Positions 44,198 through 53,712 of a DNA stretch of 63,291 bases are shown in pieces. The position numbers and the translations under genes are program-made. Within the stretch, counting starts at the first letter, position 1. Each line of letters opens with the position of its first letter. Origin of the DNA: Vulcanimicrobiota bacterium (GTDB taxonomy: Bacteria > Vulcanimicrobiota > Vulcanimicrobiia > Vulcanimicrobiales > Vulcanimicrobiaceae); assembly GCA_003164495.1 (NCBI GenBank), contig PLTN01000229.1, positions 101,069-164,359 on the forward strand, given 5' to 3'. The notes under the pieces are model-generated. The model made no database searches, was not told where the DNA came from, and was given only the letters and a program-made list of their open reading frames with translations.

Positions 44198-45191
44198 CGC
44201 GATGGGTCGCGAGATATTCGTCCATTAAGTCATCGAGGAAGAAGCGGTCGTAGGACGTCATCGATCGGCCCTGCGGAATGCCGCCGACGAAATGGAACAA
44301 GTTGGCGTCGGGATCGATCCAGTCATCGCCGCGGCCGAATGCTTTGTGAAAACGGATGCCGTTCGGGCTGCCGTGCAACAGCGTACGCGCCGGGAGCTGC
44401 GAGCCCTCACCGGTGAACTTCCGCTGCTCCGCGTCGAACGGCCACTCGGGAAGCTCGGCCCACAGGCGCTCGTAGCTCGGCCAAAAATCCGCCTCCGACA
44501 CGAGCAGCGCGGTATGACAATCGGAGAAGACGCCGCGGCCGCTCGCGCGCAGGCCCGGTTCAACGGCTGATTTGAACACCAGCCGTCCGGCGGTCGCGAG
44601 CGGCAGCACGAGCGTATCGGCAGCGATCTCCGCCGAGCGCAACGGCACGAGGCCGCAGTAGCGCGCGAAGAACTCCGCCGTGCGCTGCAGATCGCGGCTC
44701 GCATACGTGATGTGGCTGATCCGACCGACGCCGAATTTCGACGCGTGATCCATCGCGCCGGCCGGCATGCGCGCCGGTGCCCAGAACTCGAACTGATTGC
44801 CGTCGGGATCGAGCCAGTAGATCGCGGTGCCGTCCTCGCCCTCGGCCGAGGTGCGCACCGGATCCGAGCGGGTCGCTCCGTTCGCGTCGAGACGTTGCAG
44901 ATGGGCGCCGATATCCGCGGGACGGATGAACAGCGCATGCCGCGGATATCCCGCGCCGAGTTCCTGCGCGGGCGGCAGTGCTTCGCGCATCACGAACAAG
45001 CCGTGATGGCAGTCCCCGCCGCGCAGCAGCAGCTCCGGATGCGAAAACGCTTGAAACACGCCGCGTTCGCGCGGCAAGCCGGAGTCGGGCATCGTTTCGG
45101 CGCCGAGCACGCGTTCGTGAAACTCGATCGAGCGCTCGAGATCGTTGGTTGGGATCGTGTAATGATCGATCCAGTAGATCGTGCCCGGCAT
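44187..45191 (-). CDS. VOC-family dioxygenase-like protein (two-domain)
   Basis: 334 residues with two VOC domains. Likely metal ligands are His in WIDHYTIPTNDLERSIEFHERVLG and RISHITYASRDLQRTAEFFARYCGL, and an Asp/Glu in GNQFEFWAPARM. It resembles catechol 2,3-dioxygenase-like and fosfomycin-type VOC proteins. It diverges from the Rieske oxygenase gene 54 bases away, so a ring-cleavage role in the same catabolic unit is plausible. Confidence 0.75.
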   Translation of the reverse strand: MPGTIYWIDHYTIPTNDLERSIEFHERVLGAETMPDSGLPRERGVFQAFSHPELLLRGGDCHHGLFVMREALPPAQELGAGYPRHALFIRPADIGAHLQRLDANGATRSDPVRTSAEGEDGTAIYWLDPDGNQFEFWAPARMPAGAMDHASKFGVGRISHITYASRDLQRTAEFFARYCGLVPLRSAEIAADTLVLPLATAGRLVFKSAVEPGLRASGRGVFSDCHTALLVSEADFWPSYERLWAELPEWPFDAEQRKFTGEGSQLPARTLLHGSPNGIRFHKAFGRGDDWIDPDANLFHFVGGIPQGRSMTSYDRFFLDDLMDEYLATHRASA

Positions 45192-45244
45192 AGGCCTCAG
45201 CCTTAGGACGGAAGAAACCTTGCCCCTTCCGCAGCGGAGGCTTC

Positions 45245-46453
45245 ATGGAGGTTCCAATGGACGTCGTCGACGGCAGAACGCAAGTCACCAACGGGGACCT
45301 CTACTCGACCAAACCGGGGACGCTCGCGGGCCGGTATCTGCGCCGTTTTTGGCAGCCCCTCGGCCGTTCCCAAGACGTGCACGTGGGCCGTGCGTACTCG
45401 AGGAAGATCATGTCCGAACTCGTCACCGTGTATCGTGGCGAGAACGGCCGCGTGCACGTCGTGCAATCGCACTGCCCGCACCGCGCGACGCTCCTCTCGA
45501 CCGGTTGGGTCGAAGGCGACACCCTGCGCTGTCACTACCACGGCTGGAAGTACGACGAGACCGGTCAGTGCGTCGAGCAGCCCGGTGAGGATGCGGGGTT
45601 TGCCGCGAAAATCTGCCTGCGGACCTATCCCGCGCAAGACTATCTCGGCCTCGTGTTCGCGTATTTGGGTGAGGGTGAAGCACCGCCGATCCGCCGTTTC
45701 CCGGATTTCGAGCAGCCGGGCGTGGTCGAAGTGCCGGCGTTGATCGAGTTCTGGCCGTGCAATCTCTTCAACCGGATCGACAATGCGGGCGATCCGGGGC
45801 ACATCGCCTATACGCACAAAGAGTCGCTGCGCCGGAGCACCGGTTTCAAGCTCGCCCCGCCCAACTGTTCGGTGGAAGAGACGGCGTACGGAACGCGGGC
45901 ATTCGAACAGCTTCCCGACGGCACGACGATCTATCCGTCGCACTTTCACATGCCGAACATCAACCAAGTCGGCGCGCGGGCGCAGTTCAAGACCGCGAGC
46001 GGTGAGATGAAGTTCGTCACGGGCGAGCGCTTATTTTTCCGCGTTCCGGTCGACGACGAACATTCCGTGAGCTACACGGTCGAACACTTTCCGCTGGAAA
46101 CCGAAGATGCATCGGCCTACCTGGCCACCCGGTCCGAACGTCAAGATCAACGCGTCGCCGAACTGCGCGCGCATAGCGAAGCGATTTTGCGTAACGAATC
46201 GACGGTCGAAGAAGCCGACCCCACCTTTACGACCCAGCAGATGTTCTGGATCGAAGACTACGTGGTGCAAGTCGGGCAGCTGCCGATCTCCGACGATCGG
46301 GAGGAGCACTTGGGCCGCACCGACGCCGGGATCATTCTCATTCGGAAGTTGTGGCGGCGCGAGCTGCAGGCCCTGGCCGACGGCCGGCCGCTGCAGAATT
46401 GGACGGCACCGGCCGGCCTGAACGCACTCGGTTTGACGGGAGGTACACGATGA
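45245..46453 (+). CDS. Rieske non-heme iron oxygenase
   Basis: 402 residues. Rieske ligands CPHRATLL and CHYHGWKYD, mononuclear iron region NRIDNAGDPGHIAYTHKESL. Both ATG 45245 and ATG 45257 have GGAGG upstream, so the N-terminus is uncertain by four residues. It belongs to the phthalate-dioxygenase-like single-subunit family. It is coupled to the LivK-type binding protein by ATGA, which suggests that the substrate is an imported compound. Confidence 0.88.
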   Translation: MEVPMDVVDGRTQVTNGDLYSTKPGTLAGRYLRRFWQPLGRSQDVHVGRAYSRKIMSELVTVYRGENGRVHVVQSHCPHRATLLSTGWVEGDTLRCHYHGWKYDETGQCVEQPGEDAGFAAKICLRTYPAQDYLGLVFAYLGEGEAPPIRRFPDFEQPGVVEVPALIEFWPCNLFNRIDNAGDPGHIAYTHKESLRRSTGFKLAPPNCSVEETAYGTRAFEQLPDGTTIYPSHFHMPNINQVGARAQFKTASGEMKFVTGERLFFRVPVDDEHSVSYTVEHFPLETEDASAYLATRSERQDQRVAELRAHSEAILRNESTVEEADPTFTTQQMFWIEDYVVQVGQLPISDDREEHLGRTDAGIILIRKLWRRELQALADGRPLQNWTAPAGLNALGLTGGTR

Positions 46454-47625
46454 GAACACGCCGCGCTGCGGTCGCAATCTTTCTCACGACGCTGCTGACG
46501 GCAGCCTCGCCGTTCGCGCGCGCCGCGGAGCCCTACGAGATCAACGTGCTCGTCGGCACGACCGGTTACACCGCGTTCGTCGGCGTCGAACAGCTGCAGG
46601 CGCTCAAAGCGCTGCAAACCTACGTCAACGCGACCGGCGGCATTCGCGGACGGCCCTTGTCGTTCGTGGTCGCGGACGATCAGAGCAATCCGAAGGTCTC
46701 GGTGCAACTCGCGCAGGCCCTGATCGCCAAGCACGTGCCGTTGATTCTCGGTCCGTCGGGGCCCGACGCGTGCGCGGCCATCACGCCGCTCGTGGTGCAG
46801 AACGGTCCGGTGCTATACTGCCTCTCGCCCACCGCGCAAGCGCAACCCGGCGGCTACGTGTTCTTGACGCAGTTCGCCGGCGAGTCGGGGATGGCGGTCG
46901 ACGTGCGGTATCTGCGCGAGCGCGGCCTGCACAAGATCGCCTTCATCGCGTCCACCGATGCGACCGGACAAGATGCGGAGCGCGCGCTGAACACCGTGCT
47001 CGCCCGGCCGGAGAACGCGACGGTGCAGATCGTGACGCGGCAGCACTTCGGCGCGGCCGACCTCAGCATCGCCGCGCAAATGGCTTCGATCAAAGCGGCC
47101 AATCCGGAAGCGATGATCGCGTGGTCGGCCGGAACCCCCGCCGGCACGCTCTTCCGCGGCTTGCACGATAGCGGCATCGACCTCCCGACGGTCACGTCGG
47201 CGGCGAACCTCAACCCGCTGTTCTTCAAACAGTACGGCGCGTTTGCACCGAAGGATTTGTACTTCAATGCCGTTCCGTACTACGGCGGCGATATCGTGAC
47301 CAACCCGCCGACGAAGGCGGCGCTGGCAACGCTGACGCGCGAGCTTGCAAAAGCCGGTGCGAAGCCCGATCAGATCGAGATCAGCGCTTGGGATCCGGCG
47401 CTGATCGTCGTCGATGCGCTGCGCAAACTCGGCCCCGATGCGACGGCGGCGCAACTCCGCGCGTATCTGCTGGGCCTGAACGGCTTTGCGGGCGTAAACG
47501 GACCCTATGATTTCATCCGTTTTCCGCAGCGCGGGCTCGGTGAGAACTCCGCGCTCATCGTGCGTTGGGATACGGCGCGCGGCGCAGCCGTTCCGGTCAG
47601 CCGATTCGGCGGCGAACCGCTTTAG
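46450..47625 (+). CDS. Periplasmic solute-binding protein, LivK/branched-chain amino acid type
   Basis: 391 residues. Signal peptide to about residue 25 (FLTTLLTAASPFARAAEPYEINVLVGTTGYTAFVG), then a type I periplasmic binding fold with SFVVADDQSNPKVSVQLAQALI and VPLILGPSGPDACAAI. No permease follows. Such orphan binding proteins in aromatic catabolism clusters often bind aromatic acids. ATG 46450 overlaps the Rieske stop. Confidence 0.85.
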   Translation: MRTRRAAVAIFLTTLLTAASPFARAAEPYEINVLVGTTGYTAFVGVEQLQALKALQTYVNATGGIRGRPLSFVVADDQSNPKVSVQLAQALIAKHVPLILGPSGPDACAAITPLVVQNGPVLYCLSPTAQAQPGGYVFLTQFAGESGMAVDVRYLRERGLHKIAFIASTDATGQDAERALNTVLARPENATVQIVTRQHFGAADLSIAAQMASIKAANPEAMIAWSAGTPAGTLFRGLHDSGIDLPTVTSAANLNPLFFKQYGAFAPKDLYFNAVPYYGGDIVTNPPTKAALATLTRELAKAGAKPDQIEISAWDPALIVVDALRKLGPDATAAQLRAYLLGLNGFAGVNGPYDFIRFPQRGLGENSALIVRWDTARGAAVPVSRFGGEPL

Positions 47626-48374
47626 CCGGGGCTCCCCGAAACCAAGCGCGCCAGCGCGAACGCGACGGCGGCGGCAACGCCGCCGATCGCGGCGGTTTCG
47701 ATCGCCGAGCGCACGATGGGCGAGCCGGTGAACTTCCCTTTGAGCGCGCCGAACGCAACCAGCGCGGCGAACGTCACGACGATCGATCCCCACAACGCTT
47801 GCTGCGATTGCGGTACGAGCATGTAGGGCAAGAGCGGCAGCAAGCCGCCGACCACGTACGAGCCGCCGATGCGCACCGCGCTGAGCGGCGCGCGGCGCGG
47901 ATCCGGTTTTTCGAGGCCCAATTCGAAGCGCATCATGAAATCGACCCAGTGCTTCTTGTCGGCCGTAACCGTATCGACGAGTTGTTTGAGCGCATCACCA
48001 TCGATGCCGTAGCCGGCGAAGATCGTTTCGATCTCGCGCCGTTCCTCGTCGGGGACGGCGTTCGTTTCCTCGTATTCGCGGCGCCGTTCGCTATCGTAGT
48101 GGTCGACGTCGGAACGGGCCGCGAGGTACCCGCCCAGTCCCATCGAGATGCCGCCGGCCGCGAGTTCGGCAATGCCCGCCGTCACGACGATATGCGATGC
48201 GGCGATCGCGCCGCTGATCCCGGCCGCCAACGCGAACGGCACGGTGAGCCCGTCGGACATGCCGATGATGACGTCGCGGACGGCGTCGCTCGCAGCGAAG
48301 TGGTGCTCGTTGTGCGTCCAGCGAATGGGCCGGCGGATGCCGGTGCGCGACGGTGCCGGCTGAAAATCGGTCAC
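47622..48374 (-). CDS. VIT1/CCC1-family membrane protein
   Basis: 250 residues from GTG 48374. Five membrane helices (VIIGMSDGLTVPFALAAGISGAI, HIVVTAGIAELAAGGISMGLGGYL, GSYVVGGLLPLLPYM, and two C-terminal ones) with a cytoplasmic domain rich in Glu (ERREIETIFAGYG, EETNAVPDEE) that would bind Fe(II) or Mn(II). VIT1/CCC1 proteins move ferrous iron or manganese out of the cytoplasm. The start codon has no clear ribosome site. It converges on livK with overlapping stops. Confidence 0.85.
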   Translation of the reverse strand: MTDFQPAPSRTGIRRPIRWTHNEHHFAASDAVRDVIIGMSDGLTVPFALAAGISGAIAASHIVVTAGIAELAAGGISMGLGGYLAARSDVDHYDSERRREYEETNAVPDEERREIETIFAGYGIDGDALKQLVDTVTADKKHWVDFMMRFELGLEKPDPRRAPLSAVRIGGSYVVGGLLPLLPYMLVPQSQQALWGSIVVTFAALVAFGALKGKFTGSPIVRSAIETAAIGGVAAAVAFALARLVSGSPG

Positions 48375-48427
48375 GCCGCTAGGTTGCCCGGGCCGGTTCG
48401 CCTTCCTTTGCACCGAACGATGTAGGA

Positions 48428-50098
48428 ATGCCTCATTTGATCGAACCCGGAATCCCCGCCGCTCCCGATATGGATGCGGTCGAGGGCCGGTATCGCGCGT
48501 TCGCACACGCGCTGCAGTCGGGATCCCCGGCATCTTGGATGCCGACCTTCCGCGAGTGGGACGATCTGCGGCGCGAACTCGAGACGTGGTCGGCGCTGAC
48601 GCACGTGCGCTTCACCCAGGACACGCGCGACGAGCGGGCGCGCGCCGCGCTCGAACACCGCGATGAATTGCTGCCCGCGTTGACCGGGTTCGACACGGAG
48701 ATGAAGCGCCGGCTGGTGACCGAGCAAACGCGGCTTGCACCCCAACTCGGGGAGCACGCGTTCTGCTTGTGGCAAGCCGATCTGTCGACGTTCGATCCGG
48801 TGGTCGAGCCGGATCTCGTGGCGGAGTCGAAGCTCAAGACCGAATATACGCAACTGCTCGCCGGAATCGCGGTCGACTTCGACGGCGAGACGCTCAACCT
48901 CTCAGCGCTGGCGCGCTACTCCAGCGATCCCGACCGCGCACGCCGGCACGGCGCTGCGGCCGCGCGCTGGAACGCGCTCGGTGACTGCGGCGCGGAGCTC
49001 GATCGCATCTACGACGAGCTCGTGCATCTGCGCGACGGAATCGCGCGCAAACTCGGCTTTCCCAGCTTTGTCGAACTCGGTTACGCGCGCATGCAGCGCG
49101 TCGACTACGATCGTGCAGCCGTCGAGCGCTATCGCGATGCGGTTGCGGCCGAGGTGGTGCCGCTCGCGAACGCGATCGCGCAACGTGCGGCGAAGCGGCA
49201 CGGCGTCGCGCAACTTGCGGTTTGGGACGAGCAGCTGCTCGCCTCCGCACCGGCGCCCCGACCGCTCGGCAACGCGCCGTGGATCATGGAGCGCACGATC
49301 GAGACGTTTGCCGATCTCGACCCGCGGCTCGGCGATTTCGCGCGCATGATGGACACGAACGAGCTCACCGATCTCGTCGCGCGTGCGGGCAAAGCCGGCG
49401 GCGGCTATTGCACGACCGTCGCCAACGGCGTACCGTTCGTCTTCACCAACTTCAACGGCACGAAGTCCGATATCGTCGTCCTCATGCACGAGCTGGGGCA
49501 CGCGTTCCAGGCGTACAGCAGCCGCGACAAATCCGTCATCGACTACCTGGTTCCTACCATGGAGTCGGCGGAAATCCACTCGATGAGCCTCGAATACTTG
49601 AGCTGGCCGTTCATGGAGCGCTTTTTCGGCGAGGGCGCGCAAACGTATCGCGAAGGACATCTCTCCGAAGGGCTGTTGTTCTTGCCGTACGGCGTTGCGG
49701 TGGATCACTTCCAGCATCTCGTATACGAACATCCCAATGCGACGCCGGCCGAACGGCACGCGATGTGGCAATCGATGGAGCGCCGGTACTTGCCGTGGCG
49801 CACCTACGGCGATCTCGCGCGTCCGGCGCTGGGCGCGTTCTGGCAATCGCAGCAACACATCTACCGCTCGCCGTTTTACTACATCGACTACACGCTCGCG
49901 CTCTGCTGCGCGTTGCAGATGTGGGCATCATCCTACGACGACCGCTCGGGCACGCTCGAACGCTACGTTGCGCTTTGCGCGCGCGGCGGGGAAGAATCGT
50001 TCCGCAACCTCGTCAGCGGCGCCGGCCTGACGAGCCCGTTCGAACCGGGCGCGCTGGCTCGCGTCGTCGCGCGCGCGAAAGACGTCCTCGCGCTCTAG
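48428..50098 (+). CDS. M3-family oligoendopeptidase (PepF-like)
   Basis: 556 residues. The zinc motif HELGHAFQAYSSRD and the downstream Glu block TMESAEIHSMSLEYL are typical of the M3 family. The long helical N-terminus and the late HIYRSPFYYIDYTLALCCALQMW block are typical of PepF. It degrades short peptides in the cytoplasm. It is divergent from the VIT1 gene 54 bases away. Confidence 0.92.
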   Translation: MPHLIEPGIPAAPDMDAVEGRYRAFAHALQSGSPASWMPTFREWDDLRRELETWSALTHVRFTQDTRDERARAALEHRDELLPALTGFDTEMKRRLVTEQTRLAPQLGEHAFCLWQADLSTFDPVVEPDLVAESKLKTEYTQLLAGIAVDFDGETLNLSALARYSSDPDRARRHGAAAARWNALGDCGAELDRIYDELVHLRDGIARKLGFPSFVELGYARMQRVDYDRAAVERYRDAVAAEVVPLANAIAQRAAKRHGVAQLAVWDEQLLASAPAPRPLGNAPWIMERTIETFADLDPRLGDFARMMDTNELTDLVARAGKAGGGYCTTVANGVPFVFTNFNGTKSDIVVLMHELGHAFQAYSSRDKSVIDYLVPTMESAEIHSMSLEYLSWPFMERFFGEGAQTYREGHLSEGLLFLPYGVAVDHFQHLVYEHPNATPAERHAMWQSMERRYLPWRTYGDLARPALGAFWQSQQHIYRSPFYYIDYTLALCCALQMWASSYDDRSGTLERYVALCARGGEESFRNLVSGAGLTSPFEPGALARVVARAKDVLAL

Positions 50099-50157
50099 CC
50101 GGGTCCGGGTATCGCCCGCCGGGGCAGCGAACGTTTATGCATCGGAGGTTCCCCGTG

Positions 50158-51369
50158 ATGAAAGTAGACAGCAGAACCGTGCGCCAAGCGCGCTTGACCT
50201 ATGTCGACCGCGGGACGCCGATGGGCGAGTATCAGCGCCGCTTCTGGCACCCGATCGCAGCGACGATCGAGTTCGAAAAATGGCCGGTGAAAAAGGTTCG
50301 TCTGCTGGGCGAAGATCTGGCGTTGTTCTGGACCGAGAACGGAACGCTCGGGCTCGTCGGCGATCGCTGTCCGCACCGCGGCGCGTCGCTCTCGTGCGGG
50401 ATGACCGACGGCGACGGAATCCGGTGCGCCTACCACGGCTGGCTCTACGAGGGGGCCGGCACGTGCGTGGATACGCCGACCGAACCGGTGACGAGCCGGC
50501 TCAAGAGCCGCATCAAGATCGCCGGCTATCCCGTCGACGTGATGGGCGGACTCGTGTGGGCGTATCTCGGCCCGCAACCGGCGCCGCTCTTGCCGCGTTT
50601 CGAGCATCTCATTGCCGACGGCTGGAACCGCAGCACCGGCTTCACGTCGATCCCGTGCAACTGGCTGCAGATCGCCGAGAATACGCTCGATCCGCTGCAC
50701 GTCGAACAGTTGCACATGAAATACACGAATTGGGTGCGCGCGCGGTCGGGCGAAGCACCGGTCAAGGTGCGGCATCATGCGAGGGTCGACTACGAACTCT
50801 TCGACTACGGCATCCTCAAGAAGCGCCTGTGGGAGGGCGACTCCGAAGATTCTGATGAGTGGCAGGTCGGCCATCCGCTGATCTTCCCGGGCACGCTGCT
50901 CTTCCCGTACAACGCCGACTACGTGCAGTATCAGTTTCGCGTACCGGTCGATAACGAGAATACGATCGTCTACTGGTACCACGCGAAGCGTCCGCCCACG
51001 GGCGAGGAGCCGACCACCACCGTGCCTGTCTGGGACAACCCGTTCAAGTCACCTGATGGCGAGTTTCTCTTCGGCAACGTCAACGCGCAAGACATGATGG
51101 TGTGGATCACGCAGGGCCCGATCACCGATCATTCGCTCGAGCATCTCGGCGAGAGCGACCGCGGCGTTGCTCTCTACCGGAAAACGCTGCTCGAGCAGGT
51201 TGCGCGAGTCGAACGCGGCGAGGATCCGCTCGGCGTCATTCGCGATCCGGCCGAAAACACGCCCTACGTGCGTATGCCGATCGAACGGCACGTCGGCTAC
51301 GACCTGAGCGCAGCGAACATGCGCAAATTCGCGTTCAGCGAATCACGGTTACGATCTCGGCCGCTTTGA
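50158..51369 (+). CDS. Rieske non-heme iron oxygenase
   Basis: 403 residues. Rieske ligands CPHRGASL and CAYHGWLYE, mononuclear iron block ENTLDPLHVEQLHMKYTNW. ATG 50158 has CGGAGG upstream. It closely resembles the phthalate-4,5-dioxygenase type. It is followed by a solute-binding protein in convergent orientation, and the two genes overlap at their 3' ends by 35 bases. The reductase partner is not in the window. Confidence 0.88.
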   Translation: MKVDSRTVRQARLTYVDRGTPMGEYQRRFWHPIAATIEFEKWPVKKVRLLGEDLALFWTENGTLGLVGDRCPHRGASLSCGMTDGDGIRCAYHGWLYEGAGTCVDTPTEPVTSRLKSRIKIAGYPVDVMGGLVWAYLGPQPAPLLPRFEHLIADGWNRSTGFTSIPCNWLQIAENTLDPLHVEQLHMKYTNWVRARSGEAPVKVRHHARVDYELFDYGILKKRLWEGDSEDSDEWQVGHPLIFPGTLLFPYNADYVQYQFRVPVDNENTIVYWYHAKRPPTGEEPTTTVPVWDNPFKSPDGEFLFGNVNAQDMMVWITQGPITDHSLEHLGESDRGVALYRKTLLEQVARVERGEDPLGVIRDPAENTPYVRMPIERHVGYDLSAANMRKFAFSESRLRSRPL

Positions 51370-52288
51370 TCGGCCGTTTGAGTAATCCGTACGTTGCGGC
51401 AACGTCGAGCAAGGGCTGAATGTCGCGGAGTTCGAGCGACGTCGCGTAGGCGGTTCGGGTCATGGCCCGGGCCGTCGCGTCGTCGAGTTTCGCGTACTTC
51501 GCGATGATCGGTCCGGACTCGCTGTGGTGGGTGTTGCCCCAGCGCGCAATGGTGTATGCCACGTCGACGAGCCGCCGGGCGGTGTCGGGATTGGCAGCCA
51601 GATAATCGGGCGATGCGATCCAGCCGGTCTGGTAAAACGCCGGCGCGATCGCATCGAACACGTTCCCGACCGGGAGCTCCCCGGCGAGTTTGGCCGCGGT
51701 GAAGAACGGCTCCGCGATCACCGCGCCGTCGACGGTCCCGCGCTCGAGCGCAGCCGCCATTTGTGCAAACGGGATCTCGACGATTTTCATGTTGGCGATG
51801 CTTACGCCCGCACGCGTGAGCCAGGCGCGCGTCGCGGCGTCGCTGAGACCGTGCAGCGTGGAGACGGCGATCGTCTTGCCGGCGAAGTCGCGCGGCGCGC
51901 GCAGCGGCGACGCCTTCGCCACGCACAGCATCGCCGTGGGCGTCGCGGTCGCGAACAGCGACCCCGCGGCGAACATCGTGATCGGGACGCCTTCCTCAAC
52001 CGCCGCACCGATTCCGACGACATCGTAGATGCCGACGTCCACCGCATGGGCGGCCACCGCGGTACCGACCGCACCGGAGTTGGTGAACACCGACAGCTCG
52101 ACGTTCAGGCCGGCGCGTTTGAACAATCCGGCGTCTTGGCCGTAGAACGGCTCGCCGAAGATATCGCTCGAGATCGTCGCGATACGCACGGTCGGCGGGG
52201 GTGTCTGCGCGAGGGCCGGGCGGGCCGCGCCCAGCGCCAACATCCCGAGTGTCGCCTTGATGCCGGCGCGGCGAGAAATTGTTCTCAC
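51335..52288 (-). CDS. Periplasmic solute-binding protein, NMT1/TauA type
   Basis: 317 residues. Signal peptide MRTISRRAGIKATLGMLALGAARPALAQ, with RR near the start, so Tat export is possible. Mature part VRIATISSDIFGEPFYGQDAGLFKRAGLNVELSVF, GIGAAVEEGVPITMFAAG and LVDVAYTIARWGNT match the NMT1 family. It is a second orphan binding protein beside a Rieske gene. Its last 12 codons overlap the convergent Rieske gene. Confidence 0.85.
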   Translation of the reverse strand: MRTISRRAGIKATLGMLALGAARPALAQTPPPTVRIATISSDIFGEPFYGQDAGLFKRAGLNVELSVFTNSGAVGTAVAAHAVDVGIYDVVGIGAAVEEGVPITMFAAGSLFATATPTAMLCVAKASPLRAPRDFAGKTIAVSTLHGLSDAATRAWLTRAGVSIANMKIVEIPFAQMAAALERGTVDGAVIAEPFFTAAKLAGELPVGNVFDAIAPAFYQTGWIASPDYLAANPDTARRLVDVAYTIARWGNTHHSESGPIIAKYAKLDDATARAMTRTAYATSLELRDIQPLLDVAATYGLLKRPIKAAEIVTVIR

Positions 52289-52348
52289 ACGCGTACTATC
52301 GGACGCGGCACGAACGTATCCTACCCGACGCTCGCCGGGCCCAGCTCA

Positions 52349-52855
52349 TCAGGGCGGCGTGAGGTTTTGCAAGTCCACCGCGGTCATGTTACGGACCCAG
52401 CGTGCTTGGCGCTTCTCGAATGGAACGATCAGGCGGTACGGGCCTGCGTTCTTGAACGGTGCGCCGTCGATTTGATCCGCGATCACCGCCACGTGATCGG
52501 TGAATGACGGGTCGAGTTCGGCCAGCGTGAAGAGGACGTGGTACCCGTCGGAAGCGCTGACCAGAATATAGCTGAGCATCGCCAGCGCGCGCACCGGCTC
52601 GCCGGTCGGGGCGCCTTCCTTGACCAGCAGATCGTGGAGCGAGAAGCCGGTGTATTTGTTGGTGTGTCCGGCTTCGTCGGTGGCGGGAATCGTGATGCGC
52701 GGTAAACCGCCCAGCGTCGCGGCGTTGATGAGCACGTGGAACGGTGCCGGCGGTGGAGCCGGGGTCCGCTTTGCCGGCGCAGGCGTCTGCGCCGTCGCGG
52801 CGGACCAGCCGAAGAACGTTAGGGCGACGGCGAGGACCGCGGCCTTCGGCGTCAC
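52349..52855 (-). CDS. Periplasmic molybdopterin-binding-domain-like protein, 168 aa
   Basis: Signal peptide MTPKAAVLAVALTFFGWSAATAQ, then TPAPAKRTPAPPPAPF as a linker and a domain (HVLINAATLGGLPRITIPATD, YTGFSLHDLLVKEGAP, DGYHVLFTLAELDP, YRLIVPFEKRQARWVRNM) that resembles the oxidoreductase molybdopterin-binding fold of sulfite oxidase-like proteins. Coupled to modA by GTGA. It may be a molybdenum-dependent or pterin-binding protein fed by the same operon. Confidence 0.7.
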   Translation of the reverse strand: MTPKAAVLAVALTFFGWSAATAQTPAPAKRTPAPPPAPFHVLINAATLGGLPRITIPATDEAGHTNKYTGFSLHDLLVKEGAPTGEPVRALAMLSYILVSASDGYHVLFTLAELDPSFTDHVAVIADQIDGAPFKNAGPYRLIVPFEKRQARWVRNMTAVDLQNLTPP

Positions 52856-53646
52856 GACGGTGAGATGAAGCCTTGCGCCTTGAGGAACGCTTGCCCTTCG
52901 GGCGAGAGGATGTAGTCGACGAACGCTTGCGCGCCCTTCGCATCCGATGCGTTCTTGAGCGCGGCGATCGGGTAATCGATGTCGGGCGCAACCGCCGACG
53001 GGAACGGGATCACGTTGAGTTTCGGCGCGACGGACGACGTGACGTCGGTGCTATACACGACGCCGGCATCGCCCTCGCCGAGCGCGATCTTCGTGACGAC
53101 CGCTTTCACGTCGAGTTCGTTCGAAACCACGTTCTTCTCAACCGCGCCCGGGAAGTCGGCCGGATATCCGGGCGTGTTGCTGAGCTTGCCGAAGGTTTGG
53201 CGCGCGTACCCGCCGACCGGGACGGTCTGCGCGGCCAGCACGACCTTGGTGCCCGCTTTCGCCAGATCGGCCGGGCTGGTGAACTTCAGCGCGCCGCTCT
53301 TGGCCGAAATCAGCACGAGCCGGTTCTTCGCGAACGTCTTCGGCGTGCCGGCAACGAGGCCGGCGTCGCTGACGACTTTCATTTGCGTGAGATTCGCGGA
53401 GGCGAAGACGTCGGCCGGCGCGCCCTGTTTGATCTGGGTCGCCAGCGTGTCCGAGCCGCCGAAGTTGAACGTCACCGCGACCCCGGTTTTCTTGGTGAAG
53501 GCGGGGCCGGCGGCGTTGTACGCTTCGGTTAACGATGCCGCGGCGTACACGATGATTTTCTTTTGGCTCTGCGCTTGCGCGGCCGACGAGAGCGCGGTGC
53601 CCGACAACATCGCGGCGAGCGCGAGGCAAAAAAGCGAACGTATCAT
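52852..53646 (-). CDS. modA: Molybdate-binding periplasmic protein
   Basis: 264 residues. Signal peptide (MIRSLFCLALAAMLSGTALSSAAQA), then VYAAASLTEAYNAAGPAFTKKTGVAVTFNFGGSDTLATQIKQGAPADVFASAN and GDAGVVYSTDV, typical ModA. Oxyanion-binding Ser residues are present. modB and modC are not nearby. A ModE-type palindrome covers its promoter. Confidence 0.92.
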   Translation of the reverse strand: MIRSLFCLALAAMLSGTALSSAAQAQSQKKIIVYAAASLTEAYNAAGPAFTKKTGVAVTFNFGGSDTLATQIKQGAPADVFASANLTQMKVVSDAGLVAGTPKTFAKNRLVLISAKSGALKFTSPADLAKAGTKVVLAAQTVPVGGYARQTFGKLSNTPGYPADFPGAVEKNVVSNELDVKAVVTKIALGEGDAGVVYSTDVTSSVAPKLNVIPFPSAVAPDIDYPIAALKNASDAKGAQAFVDYILSPEGQAFLKAQGFISPS

Positions 53647-53670
53647 GACGGGCCATTCCGGGATGACCCT

Positions 53671-53712
53671 CGTTATATCCTATAAAACCGAACGGTTCAA
53701 ACGGATATAGCG
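53671..53712. promoter_or_regulatory. ModE-type operator overlapping the modA promoter
   Basis: CGTTATATCC (53671-53680) and GGATATAGCG (53703-53712) are inverted repeats with one mismatch, 22 bases apart, closely resembling ModE boxes (CGNTATAT arms). On the minus strand TTGAAC (53700-53695), 17 bases, TATAAC (53677-53672) is the modA promoter, whose -10 lies inside one arm. Binding would repress modA and probably the divergent regulator. Confidence 0.75.
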
